Assembly: GCA_900315835.1 (NCBI GenBank)
Contig: ONAR01000024.1
Coordinates: 1-39,599, forward strand
Reading direction: 5' to 3'
DNA: 39,599 bases
From: an uncultured Prevotella sp.
Lineage (GTDB): Bacteria; Bacteroidota; Bacteroidia; Bacteroidales; Bacteroidaceae
Part shown: positions 1 through 9,061 of the stretch, piece after piece
Layout of the letters: every line of letters begins with the position of its first letter
Numbering within the stretch: the stretch's first letter is position 1
The notes under the pieces: model-generated
Database searches by the model: none
What the model was told of the DNA's origin: nothing
The model's input: only the letters and a program-made list of their open reading frames with translations
Position numbers and translations under genes: made by a program

Positions 1-26
1 TGGGAAAAATGCCATACCAAGGGTTG

Positions 27-54
27 GTGGCCGGCACCAGGCCGGCCACTACAC
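27..54. repeat. REP-like palindrome, copy 1
   Basis: Nine-base arms GTGGCCGGC and GCCGGCCAC form a perfect hairpin around the five-base loop ACCAG, followed by TACAC. The same 28 bases occur in reverse orientation at 12129-12156. A short GC-rich extragenic hairpin in more than one copy fits the REP class. Neither a transposase nor a RAYT gene is present in the window. Confidence 0.6.
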
Positions 55-104
55 TGCTACCAAGGTTGCATACCTCCACGGACTTTATCCGCTGCGCCCG
101 TAAA

Positions 105-286
105 AGCTAAAACTCGGTTGCGCTTACGCTAATGACGCTGATGAAATTAGGAGTAAAGGTCGTCTTGCAGTTGCGCCCGTGTTATTGTAATGTTCGGTCT
201 GGTAACGGCCCGCCAATACCTGCTGTCCGATGGATTTAGCCTGTCTTCATCAGCGTATTCAGCATAAGCGCAACCGAGTATTAGCT
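105..286. repeat. Imperfect inverted repeat, 41-bp arms
   Basis: Arms 105-145 and 246-286 match at 36 of 41 positions when one is reverse-complemented. The ends (AGCTAA, then ACTCGGTTGCGCTTA) are nearly perfect. The 100-base interior has no open frame of note. It could be a small non-autonomous element (MITE-like) or a structured RNA region. No target-site duplication was identified. Confidence 0.55.
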
Positions 287-461
287 CATATGGATTTCAC
301 ACAGACAGCACAGGTGCTGCATCCCCAAAATCGGCGTAATCGGCGTGAGAAATAAGTTGCGACAGCAACCCATGTACAGTTGCCCCGGTACAGACGCATC
401 CACAGGGTTTATCGGGTGCGCCACGAATTACCCACAAATTATTCAGAAATCAAATTGAATG

Positions 462-1499
462 TTAGATGAGTTTCATGCCCAACTCGTGACACTCACGTCG
501 CATGTCGTCGGGCCAGATGCTGGCCTGAATCTCGCCGATATGGGCCTTACGCAGCATCAGCATGCAGAGGCGACTCTGACCGATACCGCCACCGATGCTG
601 AGCGGCAGTTTACCGTTGAGCAACTGCTGGTGGAAGTAAAGTTTCTCGCGGTCTTCCTTTCCCTCAATCTTGAGCTGGCGCAACAGACTCTCCTTATCGA
701 CGCGGATACCCATCGAACTCAGTTCGAAGGCCCGGTTGAGCGTGGGATACCACACCAGAATATCGCCGTTGAGGCCCTGCTTGCCGTTCTCGGCGATTGT
801 CGACCAGTCGTCGTAGTCGGGAGCGCGACCGTCGTGTTTCTTTCCGTCGGAGAGTTTACCACCGATGCCTTCCACAAACACGGCGCCATACTTACGGCAG
901 ATGGCGTCCTCGCGCTCTTTCGGCGTCTTGTCGGGGTAGAGGTCGAGCAAATCCTGCGCATGGATGAAATGGATTTCCTCAGGCAGGCATGGTTTGATCT
1001 GGGGGAACGACTCATAAGTGAGGTATTCCGTACGGCGGATGGCTGCATAGATGCGGCGCACCACATCCTCGAGGAAGGCGATTTTACGCTGCTCGGGTGT
1101 GATGACGGCCTCCCAGTCCCACTGGTCGACATAGAGCGAGTGGAGGTTGTCCAGTTCCTCGTCGGCGCGTATAGCGTTCATGTCGGTATAGATGCCGTAG
1201 CCCGGTTCGATGTGGTACTCGGCCAGCGTGAGACGCTTCCATTTGGCCAGCGAGTGCACCACCTCGGCCTTGGCGTCACCCAGGTCCTTGATGGGGAATG
1301 TCACGGGTCGCTCCACTCCGTTGAGGTCGTCGTTGATGCCGAGACCTTTCAACACAAACAACGGTGCCGTGACGCGCGTCAACCGCAGTTCGGTGGCTAA
1401 ATTCTGCTGAAAGAATTCCTTAATCAATTTGATGCCCTGCTCGGTCTGATGTTTGTCAAGCAGTGACTTGTAATGCTCCGGACGAATAATTTTGCTCAT
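462..1499 (-). CDS. asnA: Aspartate--ammonia ligase (AsnA)
   Basis: Makes asparagine from aspartate, ammonia and ATP in the cytosol. The 345-residue product matches the AsnA family in length and sequence: an N-terminal MSKIIRPEHYKSLL, then LRLTRVTAPLFV, VERPVTF, HSLAKWKR, QWDWE, and a C-terminal GGGIGQSRLCMLMLRKAHIGE and WP. AsnA shares the class II aminoacyl-tRNA synthetase fold. An in-frame ATG 21 codons upstream (1562) was rejected because a TAnnTTTG promoter box (1531-1538) lies between it and the chosen start, which leaves a leader of roughly 25 nt. The gene is divergent from parC. The 3' flank is non-coding and repeat-rich. AsnS, the other asparagine gene of the window, is 33 kb away and not part of this unit. 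Confidence 0.95.
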   Translation of the reverse strand: MSKIIRPEHYKSLLDKHQTEQGIKLIKEFFQQNLATELRLTRVTAPLFVLKGLGINDDLNGVERPVTFPIKDLGDAKAEVVHSLAKWKRLTLAEYHIEPGYGIYTDMNAIRADEELDNLHSLYVDQWDWEAVITPEQRKIAFLEDVVRRIYAAIRRTEYLTYESFPQIKPCLPEEIHFIHAQDLLDLYPDKTPKEREDAICRKYGAVFVEGIGGKLSDGKKHDGRAPDYDDWSTIAENGKQGLNGDILVWYPTLNRAFELSSMGIRVDKESLLRQLKIEGKEDREKLYFHQQLLNGKLPLSIGGGIGQSRLCMLMLRKAHIGEIQASIWPDDMRRECHELGMKLI

Positions 1500-1530
1500 A
1501 ATTGCTTTGATAAATTGTCTTTTTGCGATG

Positions 1531-1538
1531 CAAAGGTA
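1531..1538 (-). promoter_or_regulatory. Bacteroidales -7 box for asnA
   Basis: Minus-strand TACCTTTG fits the Bacteroidetes -7 consensus TAnnTTTG and lies 32 bases before the asnA ATG. No clear -33 element was found at standard spacing. Confidence 0.6.
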
Positions 1539-1605
1539 TGAATTAAATATCAAAACGGGCAACTAAAAACCATCCTTTTTTCACACCTTTCTCGCTTTTT
1601 ATTTT

Positions 1606-1613
1606 TACCTTTG
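1606..1613 (+). promoter_or_regulatory. Bacteroidales -7 box for the parC operon
   Basis: TACCTTTG fits TAnnTTTG and lies 30 bases before the parC ATG at 1643. It is back to back with the asnA box at 1531-1538. Confidence 0.6.
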
Positions 1614-1642
1614 CACGAAAACAGCCAACATTATACTACTAT

Positions 1643-4504
1643 ATGGACGACGACAAGACAAAAGACAACGAGCAACAAACCAATAATACACCACTCGACA
1701 ACCCTGCCGACAACACTCCTGAAGACGAGTCCAAAGCGGCTGCGCCCACTGAGGGCGAGCCTGCCAACGACGAGACCAACGAAGGAACCAACGAAGGGGA
1801 GGACGTCGAGAATGCTGACGACGAGCTCACCGAGGACGAGCACTCCGACTATAAGCCGGCCGACCGCTTCGACGCCTCGGCTGTGCACCATCTGTCGGGC
1901 ATGTACAAGAACTGGTTTCTCGACTATGCGTCGTACGTCATCCTGGAGCGTGCGGTGCCGAGCATCGAGGACGGTCTGAAGCCCGTGCAGCGCCGCATCC
2001 TGCACACAATGAAGCGCATGGATGACGGCCGCTACAACAAGGTGGCCAACATCGTGGGCGAGACCATGAAGTTTCACCCCCACGGCGACGCCTCCATCTA
2101 CGGTGCATTGGTGCAACTCGGACAGAAGAATCTGCTCATCGACACCCAGGGCAACTGGGGTAACATACTGACTGATGCCGGCGCCGCAGCGCCCCGATAT
2201 ATCGAGGCAAAACTGTCGAAGTTTGCCCTCGAGACCTTGTTCAATCCTAAGATCACCGACTGGCAGATGTCCTACGACGGCCGCAACAAGGAGCCTATCA
2301 CCCTGCCCGCCAAGTTCCCGTTGCTGCTGGCACAGGGCACCGACGGCATTGCCGTGGGGCTGTCGTCGAAGGTGCTGCCTCACAACTTCAACGAAATCTG
2401 CGACGCGGCCATCCACTACCTCAAGGGCGAGGAGTTTCATCTCTACCCCGACTTCCCCACTGGCGGCGCCATCGACGTGTCGAAATACAACGACGGACAG
2501 CGCAGCGGCGTGGTGCGTGTCAGGGCAAAGATTGAAAAGCTCGACGCCAAGACGCTCGTCATACGCGAGGTGCCATTCACAAAGACGGCCGACACGCTTG
2601 AGGCCTCTATCACCAAGGCCATTGAGAAAGGCAAGATTAAGGCCAGAAAGGTAATAGACCTGACCGCCCGCGAGGTGGAGATTCAGATACAGCTCGCACC
2701 CGGCGTATCGCCCGACAAGACCATCGACGCGCTCTACGCCTTCACCGACTGCGAGATCAACATCTCGCCCAACTGCTGCGTCATCGAAGACGATAAACCA
2801 AAATTCCTCACCATCAGCGAGGTACTCACCCACTCCACCGACCGCACGATGGGTCTGCTGCGCAAGGAGCTGCTCATCCGCAAGGGCGAGCTGGAGGAGC
2901 AGCTGTTCTTCGCCTCATTGGAGCGCATCTTTATCGAGGAGCGCATGTATAAGGAGAAGGACTTCGAGCAGGCGCCCAACCAGAAGGCCGTTTTGCGCTT
3001 CCTCGACAAGCAGTTCACACCGTTTAAGCCGAAGCTCATCCGTGACATCACCGAGGACGACTACCTCCGTCTGCTCGAAATCAAAATGCAACGCATCCTG
3101 AAATACAACAAATCGAAAGCCGACCAGCTCATGGTTAAGATCAAGTCGGAGATTAAGGGCATCGAGCACGACCTCAACCACATGACCGACGTGACCATCG
3201 CATGGTTCAAGCACCTCAAGGACACCTACGGCAAGGATCATCCGCGCCTCACCGAGGTGCGATCGTTCGACACCATCGAGGCCACGAAGGTGGTGGAGGC
3301 CAACGAAAAGCTCTACATCAACCGTCAGGATGGCTTCATCGGCACGGGGCTGAAGAAAGATGAGTTCATCTGCAACTGCTCCGACATCGACGACATCATC
3401 ATCTTCTACCGCGACGGCAAATACAAGATTATACGCGTAGCCGACAAGATATTCGTGGGCAAGAATATCCAGTGGGTGCAGGTGTTCAAGCGCAACGACT
3501 CCCGCACCACCTACAACGTGGTCTATCGCGACGGCACCAAGGGACCGTACTACATCAAGCGCTTCAATGTCACCTCCATCACGCGCGACCGCGAATACGA
3601 CATCACCCAGGGCAAACCCGGCTCGCGTCTGATTTACTTCACCGCCAATCCCAACGGTGAGGCCGAGGTCATCAAGGTAACGCTCGACCTCGACCCGCAG
3701 AAGAAGCGGCAGAACATCTTCCTGTTCAAGGACTTCTCCGAGATACCCATCAAGGGGCGCGGCGCCAAGGGTCTTCTGCTCACCAAGAAGAGCGTGCACC
3801 GCATCTCGCTCAAGAGCCACGGCCGGTCGACGCTCGGCGGCCGTAAGGTGTGGTTCGACGCCGACATCCACCGCCTCAACTACGAGGGCCGCGGAGAGTT
3901 GCTCGGCGAGTTCAACGAGGGCGACAGCATCCTCGTCGTCCTCGACAACGGCGACTTCTACGTCACCGACTACGACCTCAACAACCACTTCGAGGACAAC
4001 ATCAAGATTATCGAGAAATGGCAGCCCGGCAAGGTCTGGACGGCTCTGCTCTTCGATGCCGACAACAACGGCTACCTCTATATCAAGCGCTTCGTCATGG
4101 ATGCCTCGAAGAAGCCGCAAAACTACCTCGGCGACAACCCTGCGACCAAGCTGGCGCTGCTCACCGATACGGTGTATCCGCGCATCCGCGTTACCTTCGG
4201 CGGCGCCGACGCCGTGCGGCCGCCGATGGATATCGATGTTGACTCGTTCATCATGGTCAAGGGCGTCAAAGCCAAGGGTAAGCGCGTGGCCAACTACACC
4301 ATTGACCGTGTGGAGGAGCTGGAGCCGCTGCGTCAGCCCGAGAAGCCCAACAACGATGACGGCGGCGACAACGGTGGCGACGACGGCAACGACGGCAACG
4401 ACAATGGCGGCGGAGCTGAGGAAGACCTCGACCCCGATGCCGGCAAAAGCCAGCAGCAGGTCATCGACGAGATGACGGGACAGCTCAACCTCTTCGACCA
4501 ATAA
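1643..4504 (+). CDS. parC: DNA topoisomerase IV subunit A (ParC)
   Basis: Breakage-reunion subunit of a type IIA topoisomerase that decatenates daughter chromosomes with ParE. Visible motifs are ASYVILERAVPSIEDGLKPVQRR near residue 100, the QRDR-like HPHGDASIYGALV, and the catalytic tyrosine Y186 in AAAPRYIEAKLS. A long coiled-coil region (about 420-520) and a beta-pinwheel C-terminal domain follow. The 953 residues are longer than usual: there is an acidic Asp/Glu/Thr-rich N-terminal extension of about 75 residues, and a Gly/Asp/Asn low-complexity stretch before the terminal QLNLFDQ. GyrA is the alternative, but the PRYIEAKLS active site fits Bacteroidetes ParC better. It begins a + strand run with gaps of 25, 39 and 30 bases. 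AACCTTC repeats begin in its stop codon (4503-4524). Confidence 0.9.
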   Translation: MDDDKTKDNEQQTNNTPLDNPADNTPEDESKAAAPTEGEPANDETNEGTNEGEDVENADDELTEDEHSDYKPADRFDASAVHHLSGMYKNWFLDYASYVILERAVPSIEDGLKPVQRRILHTMKRMDDGRYNKVANIVGETMKFHPHGDASIYGALVQLGQKNLLIDTQGNWGNILTDAGAAAPRYIEAKLSKFALETLFNPKITDWQMSYDGRNKEPITLPAKFPLLLAQGTDGIAVGLSSKVLPHNFNEICDAAIHYLKGEEFHLYPDFPTGGAIDVSKYNDGQRSGVVRVRAKIEKLDAKTLVIREVPFTKTADTLEASITKAIEKGKIKARKVIDLTAREVEIQIQLAPGVSPDKTIDALYAFTDCEINISPNCCVIEDDKPKFLTISEVLTHSTDRTMGLLRKELLIRKGELEEQLFFASLERIFIEERMYKEKDFEQAPNQKAVLRFLDKQFTPFKPKLIRDITEDDYLRLLEIKMQRILKYNKSKADQLMVKIKSEIKGIEHDLNHMTDVTIAWFKHLKDTYGKDHPRLTEVRSFDTIEATKVVEANEKLYINRQDGFIGTGLKKDEFICNCSDIDDIIIFYRDGKYKIIRVADKIFVGKNIQWVQVFKRNDSRTTYNVVYRDGTKGPYYIKRFNVTSITRDREYDITQGKPGSRLIYFTANPNGEAEVIKVTLDLDPQKKRQNIFLFKDFSEIPIKGRGAKGLLLTKKSVHRISLKSHGRSTLGGRKVWFDADIHRLNYEGRGELLGEFNEGDSILVVLDNGDFYVTDYDLNNHFEDNIKIIEKWQPGKVWTALLFDADNNGYLYIKRFVMDASKKPQNYLGDNPATKLALLTDTVYPRIRVTFGGADAVRPPMDIDVDSFIMVKGVKAKGKRVANYTIDRVEELEPLRQPEKPNNDDGGDNGGDDGNDGNDNGGGAEEDLDPDAGKSQQQVIDEMTGQLNLFDQ

Positions 4505-4529
4505 CCTTCAACCTTCATTCCTTCAGCCT

Positions 4530-5360
4530 ATGGTATCAGCGATTCTTTTCCGCTATAGCCCTACCCTCTTCATCCGGCGCTTCCTGCTGTCTGCCCTGCT
4601 CCTGCTCACGGGCGTGGCAACGGTGGCGGCGCAGGGAGCGGGCGACTCAGCAAGGGCCGTGGGCGGCACCACCCGCAGCTATCTCATCGGCCTCTCCCAC
4701 ACCAATATCCTTGATACCTATATCTCGCAGGAGAAGGCTTCCGGTCCCGAGCTGCGCTACATCTTCAACAAGGAGCGGCGTCGCGACTCGAGCCGCGTCA
4801 GCTTCACCGTGATGCATCAGGCGTTCATCACCAGCTCCGACACACGCGGCAACGACAACTCCATGCTCTCGGCCATGTACAACCTGAAGTTCGGTTGGCA
4901 TTGCAACTGGTGGCCGCTGCGTGGACTGCGGTTGCGCGCCGGCGGTGTGGTCGACGCCACGCTCGGCGGACTCTACAACACCCGCAACTCCAACAACCCC
5001 GCACAGGCGCGCCTCGCGCTGGCCATCGACCCCGCCGTGGGCGCCGTGTGGCATTTCCGGCTGTGGCACCGTCCCTTCGCCCTGCGCTATGAAGCTTACA
5101 GTCCGCTCATCGGCGCCGCTTTCTCGCCCAACTACGGGCAATCATATTATGAGATTTTCTCGCGCGGCAACTACGACCACAACATCGTCTTCACCCAACC
5201 CGGCAACGCCTTCCAGCTGCATCAGTTGCTGTTGCTCGACTTCCGGCTCTGGCGCGCCACCTTCTCCGTTGGATATATGGGCGACATCCGCCAGCTGCGC
5301 GCCAACAGCCTCAAATACCATCAGTATTCGCACGGCATCGTCGTGGGATGGCGGTTGTAA
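4530..5360 (+). CDS. DUF3316-like secreted or outer-membrane protein
   Basis: 276 residues. Residues 1-35 form a signal peptide (RRFLLSALLLLTGVATVAAQG). The mature part alternates hydrophobic and aromatic residues in short strands (WHFRLWHRPFALRYEAYSP, LLLLDFRLWRATFSVGYMGD) and ends in GIVVGWRL, as in a small outer-membrane beta-barrel. It resembles the Bacteroidetes DUF3316 family; its molecular role is unknown. It follows parC by 25 bases and precedes the S41 protease by 39, so it is probably cotranscribed. The link to a topoisomerase is positional only. Confidence 0.7.
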   Translation: MVSAILFRYSPTLFIRRFLLSALLLLTGVATVAAQGAGDSARAVGGTTRSYLIGLSHTNILDTYISQEKASGPELRYIFNKERRRDSSRVSFTVMHQAFITSSDTRGNDNSMLSAMYNLKFGWHCNWWPLRGLRLRAGGVVDATLGGLYNTRNSNNPAQARLALAIDPAVGAVWHFRLWHRPFALRYEAYSPLIGAAFSPNYGQSYYEIFSRGNYDHNIVFTQPGNAFQLHQLLLLDFRLWRATFSVGYMGDIRQLRANSLKYHQYSHGIVVGWRL

Positions 5361-5399
5361 ACGATAGCCGCCGCGCCCTACACAAATATCATCCATGCT

Positions 5400-6437
5400 A
5401 TGAGACTCCACAAACCACATACCGACCACGGCAGCCGCCTGACGACGCTGCTTGCGCCCTGCCTCCTCGCCCTGCTGTTCTTCGGCAGTTGCGTCGACAC
5501 CGACGAATTCCCCGACACGCCGACGGGCAACTTCGAGGCGCTGTGGAAGATTATGGACGAGCACTACTGCTTCTTCCAGGAGAAGGGCATCAACTGGGAC
5601 TCCATCTATCAAGTCTATGCGCGTCGCTTCGATGCGGGCATGACCGAGAGCCAGGAGTTTGAGGTGATGGGCGACATGCTCGGCGAGCTGCGCGATGGTC
5701 ACGTCAACCTCTACGCCGGCTTCGACGTCGGCCGCTACTGGCAGTTCCACGAGGACTACCCCACCAACTTCAGCGACACCCTCACCCGCAAGTATCTCGG
5801 CACCGACTACCGCATCGCCAGCGGCATGAGCTACCGCATCCTCGACGACAACATCGGCTACCTGCGCTGCGCCACATTCCAGAATGCGTTCGGAGCGGGC
5901 AACCTCGACGACATCCTGCTATACTTCCAGCCCTGCCGCGGCCTCATCATCGACCTCCGGAGCAATGGCGGCGGCATGATTACGGCGGCCGAGACGCTCG
6001 CCGCGCGCTTCACCAACGACGAGCTGCTCGTGGGCTACATGCGACATAAGACCGGACGGGGCCACAACGACTTCTCCGGCATGGAGGAGCAACGCCTCAA
6101 ACCCGCACAGGGCGTACGATGGCAGAAGCCGGTCGTCGTGCTCACCAACCGGTCGGTGTACTCGGCGGCCAATGAGTTTGTAAAATACATGCAATGCTGT
6201 CCGCAGGCCACCATCATCGGCGACCATACGGGTGGCGGCGCCGGACTGCCGTTCTCGTCGGAGCTGCCCAATGGCTGGAGCGTACGCTTCTCGGCCTGCC
6301 CCATGTACGACCGCAACCGGCAGTCGACCGAGGAAGGCATCGACCCCGACATCTGGGTGTCGATGACGTCGGAGGATTTCTACCGCGGCCGCGACACCAT
6401 CATCGAGCGGGCGCGCAGCTTCATCAACCAACGATAA
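5400..6437 (+). CDS. S41-family peptidase lipoprotein
   Basis: 345 residues. The N-terminus is a lipoprotein signal ending in the lipobox FGSC with Cys31, so it should be anchored to a membrane and face the periplasm or surface. The C-terminal-processing peptidase (tail-specific protease) fold is seen in DLRSNGGG (substrate-binding strand), the serine motif NRSVYSAANEF with S255 as the likely nucleophile, and GDHTGGGAGLP. A helical N-terminal region (FEALWKIMDEHYCFF to GELRDGHVNLY) is typical of the TRICORN/S41 group. No PDZ domain is evident. The substrate is unknown. It sits in the parC-tex run, 30 bases before tex. Confidence 0.85.
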   Translation: MRLHKPHTDHGSRLTTLLAPCLLALLFFGSCVDTDEFPDTPTGNFEALWKIMDEHYCFFQEKGINWDSIYQVYARRFDAGMTESQEFEVMGDMLGELRDGHVNLYAGFDVGRYWQFHEDYPTNFSDTLTRKYLGTDYRIASGMSYRILDDNIGYLRCATFQNAFGAGNLDDILLYFQPCRGLIIDLRSNGGGMITAAETLAARFTNDELLVGYMRHKTGRGHNDFSGMEEQRLKPAQGVRWQKPVVVLTNRSVYSAANEFVKYMQCCPQATIIGDHTGGGAGLPFSSELPNGWSVRFSACPMYDRNRQSTEEGIDPDIWVSMTSEDFYRGRDTIIERARSFINQR

Positions 6438-6467
6438 TTCCGTACCTTATTAATATAGAACCAATAA

Positions 6468-8579
6468 ATGAATGCATTAGCTAAAATCATTGCCAACCAG
6501 ACGGCCATACGCCTGGAGCAAGTCGACGCCACGCTCGACCTGCTCGACGCCGGCTGCACCATACCTTTCATCAGCCGCTACCGCAAGGAGGCCACCGGCA
6601 ACCTCAACGAAGTGCAGGTGGCGACCATCAGCGACCTCTACGAGAAACTCAAGGAGCTGCAGAAGCGCAAGGACACCATCCTCAAGACCATCGACGCACA
6701 GGGTAAGCTCACCGACGCGCTGCGCGACCGCATTACGCAGTGCTGGGATACCACCGAACTGGAGGACATCTACATGCCCTACAAGCCGCGTCGCCGCACC
6801 CGCGCCCAAGTAGCCCGCGAGCAGGGGCTCGAGCCGCTGGCTACGCTCATCATACTGCAGCGTGAGCCGCATCCCGAGGCTGCCGCACAGCGTTATGTCA
6901 AAGACGACGTCGCCGATGCCGCAGCCGCTCTGAAAGGGGCGCAGGACATCATCGCCGAGGATGTGAGCATGGATGAGGGATCGCGCCAGACCGTGCGCAA
7001 GGCCTTCCGCCGTGAGGCCGTCATCGCGTCGCGCGTCGTGGCGAAGAAGAAAGATGACGACGATGCACAGAAATATGCCGACTACTTCGCCTTCAGCGAG
7101 GAACTGCGCCGCTGTACGTCGCACCGGCTGCTGGCGCTGCGCCGTGGTGAGGCCGAGGGCTTCCTGCGCGTCACCATCACCGTTGACGACGAGGAGTGCA
7201 TCAGCCGCCTCAAGCGTCACTATGTCCACGGCTCGGGTCCCTGCCAGACGCTCGTCGCCGACGCCGTGGCCGACAGCTACAGCCGCCTCATCTGTCCGTC
7301 GATAGAGAATGAGTTTGCCGCACTGAGCAAGGAGAAGGCCGACGACGAGGCCATCGAGGTGTTCCGCACCAACCTGCGCCAACTACTCCTCGCCCCGCCG
7401 TTGGGTCAGAAGCGGGTGATGGGTGTCGACCCCGGCATCCGCACCGGCTGCAAGGTGGTGGTGCTCGACGCGCAGGGCAACCTGCTCTACCACACCGTCT
7501 GCCCGTATATGAAGGCGCCCGACGGCAAGGGCGGTCCCTATGTTGCCATCGCCCGCCAGTGGAAGGTGGAAGCCATCGCCTGCGGCAACGGTACCGGATC
7601 GAGGGAGACCGCCGACGTGCTGCGGCAGATCAGCGACATCCCCACCTATGTGGTGAGCGAGGATGGCGCGAGCATCTACTCGGCGTCGGAGGTGGCGCGC
7701 GAGGAGTTCCCCAACGAGGATGTCACCGTGCGCGGCGCCGTGAGCATCGGCCGCCGACTGATGGATCCGCTAGCCGAACTGGTGAAGATTGACCCGAAGA
7801 GCATCGGCGTGGGACAGTATCAGCACGACGTCGACCAGACGAAACTGCGCCACAGCCTCGACCAGACGGTGGAGCTGTGCGTCAATGCCGTCGGCGTCAA
7901 CGTCAACACGGCGTCGAAGAACCTGCTGACCTACGTCAGTGGGCTCGGGCCAACGCTGGCGCAGAACATCGTCGACTACCGCCGTGAGCATGGCGCCTTC
8001 ACCTCGCGCCAGGAGCTGAAGAAAGTGCCGCGCCTCGGTCCGGCCGCCTTCACGCAGTGCGCCGGCTTCCTGCGCATCCCCGGCGCCAAGAACCCGCTCG
8101 ACGCCAGCGCCGTCCACCCTGAGAGCTACGCCGTGGTGGAGCACATGGCGGCCGACTGCGGCTGCAGCGTGAGTGACCTGATGAAGGACCCTGCCACACG
8201 CAGCCGCATCGACCTCCACCGCTATGTCACCAAGACGGTGGGCATGCCGACGCTCAACGATATCATGAAGGAACTGGAGAAGCCCGGCCTCGACCCGCGC
8301 GGCAAAGCCGAGACGTTCGAGTTCGACCCCCGCGTGCATACCATCGACGACCTCGTGACGGGCATGGAGCTGCCGGGCATCGTGACCAACATCACCGACT
8401 TCGGCGCCTTCGTCGATGTCGGTGTCCATCAGGATGGTCTGGTGCATATCTCACAGTTGGCCAACCGCTATGTCAAGAATCCCAATGATGTGGTCAAGCT
8501 CCACCAGCATGTGCAGGTGAAGGTGCTCGATGTCGACCGCCGCCGTCACCGCATCTCCCTCACGATGAGGACAGAGTAA
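6468..8579 (+). CDS. tex: Tex-family RNA-binding transcription accessory protein
   Basis: 703 residues with the full Tex architecture. The N-terminal helical Tex domain carries the diagnostic CTIPFISRYRKEATGNL. A YqgF/RNase H-like domain starts near residue 317 (VMGVDPGIRTG). The tandem helix-hairpin-helix region is around 480-560 (VSGLGPTLAQNIVDYRREHG, LKKVPRLGPAAF), and the C-terminal S1 domain from about 630 has GIVTNITDFGAFVDVGVHQDGLVHISQL. Tex binds nucleic acid and acts with transcription and ribosome-linked processes in the cytosol. The protein ends soon after the S1 domain at ...SLTMRTE, the short form of the family. The last codons (GGACAGAGTAA) are the first unit of the repeat array that follows, so the stop codon lies inside the repeat. 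Confidence 0.95.
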   Translation: MNALAKIIANQTAIRLEQVDATLDLLDAGCTIPFISRYRKEATGNLNEVQVATISDLYEKLKELQKRKDTILKTIDAQGKLTDALRDRITQCWDTTELEDIYMPYKPRRRTRAQVAREQGLEPLATLIILQREPHPEAAAQRYVKDDVADAAAALKGAQDIIAEDVSMDEGSRQTVRKAFRREAVIASRVVAKKKDDDDAQKYADYFAFSEELRRCTSHRLLALRRGEAEGFLRVTITVDDEECISRLKRHYVHGSGPCQTLVADAVADSYSRLICPSIENEFAALSKEKADDEAIEVFRTNLRQLLLAPPLGQKRVMGVDPGIRTGCKVVVLDAQGNLLYHTVCPYMKAPDGKGGPYVAIARQWKVEAIACGNGTGSRETADVLRQISDIPTYVVSEDGASIYSASEVAREEFPNEDVTVRGAVSIGRRLMDPLAELVKIDPKSIGVGQYQHDVDQTKLRHSLDQTVELCVNAVGVNVNTASKNLLTYVSGLGPTLAQNIVDYRREHGAFTSRQELKKVPRLGPAAFTQCAGFLRIPGAKNPLDASAVHPESYAVVEHMAADCGCSVSDLMKDPATRSRIDLHRYVTKTVGMPTLNDIMKELEKPGLDPRGKAETFEFDPRVHTIDDLVTGMELPGIVTNITDFGAFVDVGVHQDGLVHISQLANRYVKNPNDVVKLHQHVQVKVLDVDRRRHRISLTMRTE

Positions 8580-9061
8580 CAGAGAGACAGAGTAACATAG
8601 TAACTCGTCAATAAAAGACATAGTAACATAGTAATAAATAAAAGACATAGTAACATAGTAAACAGAAGACATAAAAAGACATAGTAACATAATAACATAG
8701 TAATAAATAAAAGACATAGTAACATAGTAAACAGAAGACATAAAAAGATATAGTAACATAATAACATAGTAATTAATAAAAGGCATAGTAACATAGTAAA
8801 CAGAAGACATAGTAACATAGTAACATTATAAATGATTGCTGCTGAAAGACGACAACCAACCTTGTTCCCCCGCCCCGTTGCTATTATGTTTACTATGTTA
8901 CTATGTCTATAAAATTGTTTACTATGTTACTATGTCTATAAAATAAATAATATGTTTACTATGTTACTATGTCTTCTATTTACTATGTTACTATGTCTTC
9001 TATTTACTATGTTACTATGTCTTCTGTTTACTATGTTACTATGTCTTTCCTTTACTCTGTC
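8570..9061. repeat. Inverted tandem array spanning both stop codons (tex / GH31)
   Basis: Left half: about eight units related to GACATAGTAACATAGTAA between 8586 and 8823, including a 69-bp tandem duplication (8671-8739 and 8740-8808, few substitutions). Right half: six units of the reverse complement, TTTACTATGTTACTATGTC, at 8889, 8918, 8955, 8979, 9003 and 9027. A unique loop of about 60 bases (8826-8885) separates them. GACAGAGTAA occurs at the tex stop (8570), is repeated at 8586, and occurs again on the minus strand at the GH31 stop (9052-9061). No gene is seen inside. Direct-repeat spacing is irregular, so it is not CRISPR. Confidence 0.9.

Larger units (their letters stand above)
1..461. 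other. Non-coding 3' flank of asnA, rich in repeats
   Basis: No convincing gene is visible here. The stretch holds a REP-like palindrome (27-54), a 41-bp imperfect inverted repeat (105-145 and 246-286), a direct 9-bp duplication AATCGGCGT (329-337 and 338-346), a small hairpin GTTGC/GCAAC (356-369), and on the minus strand a degenerate pair AATTTGTGGG/TAATTCGTGG (421-440). It lies downstream of asnA. No T-tract terminator is obvious. Confidence 0.6.

Noticed and set aside
105-286. Integron attC site
   Set aside because: The inverted repeat has a single bulge as attC sites may, but no clear GTTRRRY/RYYYAAC core pair, no integrase and no cassette array.
459-1400. Open + strand frame of 313 codons
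   Set aside because: It is antisense to asnA, whose product matches its family along its whole length. The frame is a by-product of GC-rich third positions.
2915-4501. Long minus-strand open frame inside parC
   Set aside because: The Val/Glu/Asp/His-rich composition is typical of a codon shadow, and the ParC frame is certain.
8451-8818. Two minus-strand frames rich in MLLCLLFTM-like repeats
   Set aside because: They translate the ACATAGTA tandem array in two frames. The regular pattern comes from the DNA repeat, not from a membrane protein.
8586-9045. CRISPR-like regular repeats
   Set aside because: Spacing varies from zero to about 35 bases, the spacers are themselves repeats, the array turns round in the middle, and no cas gene is present.
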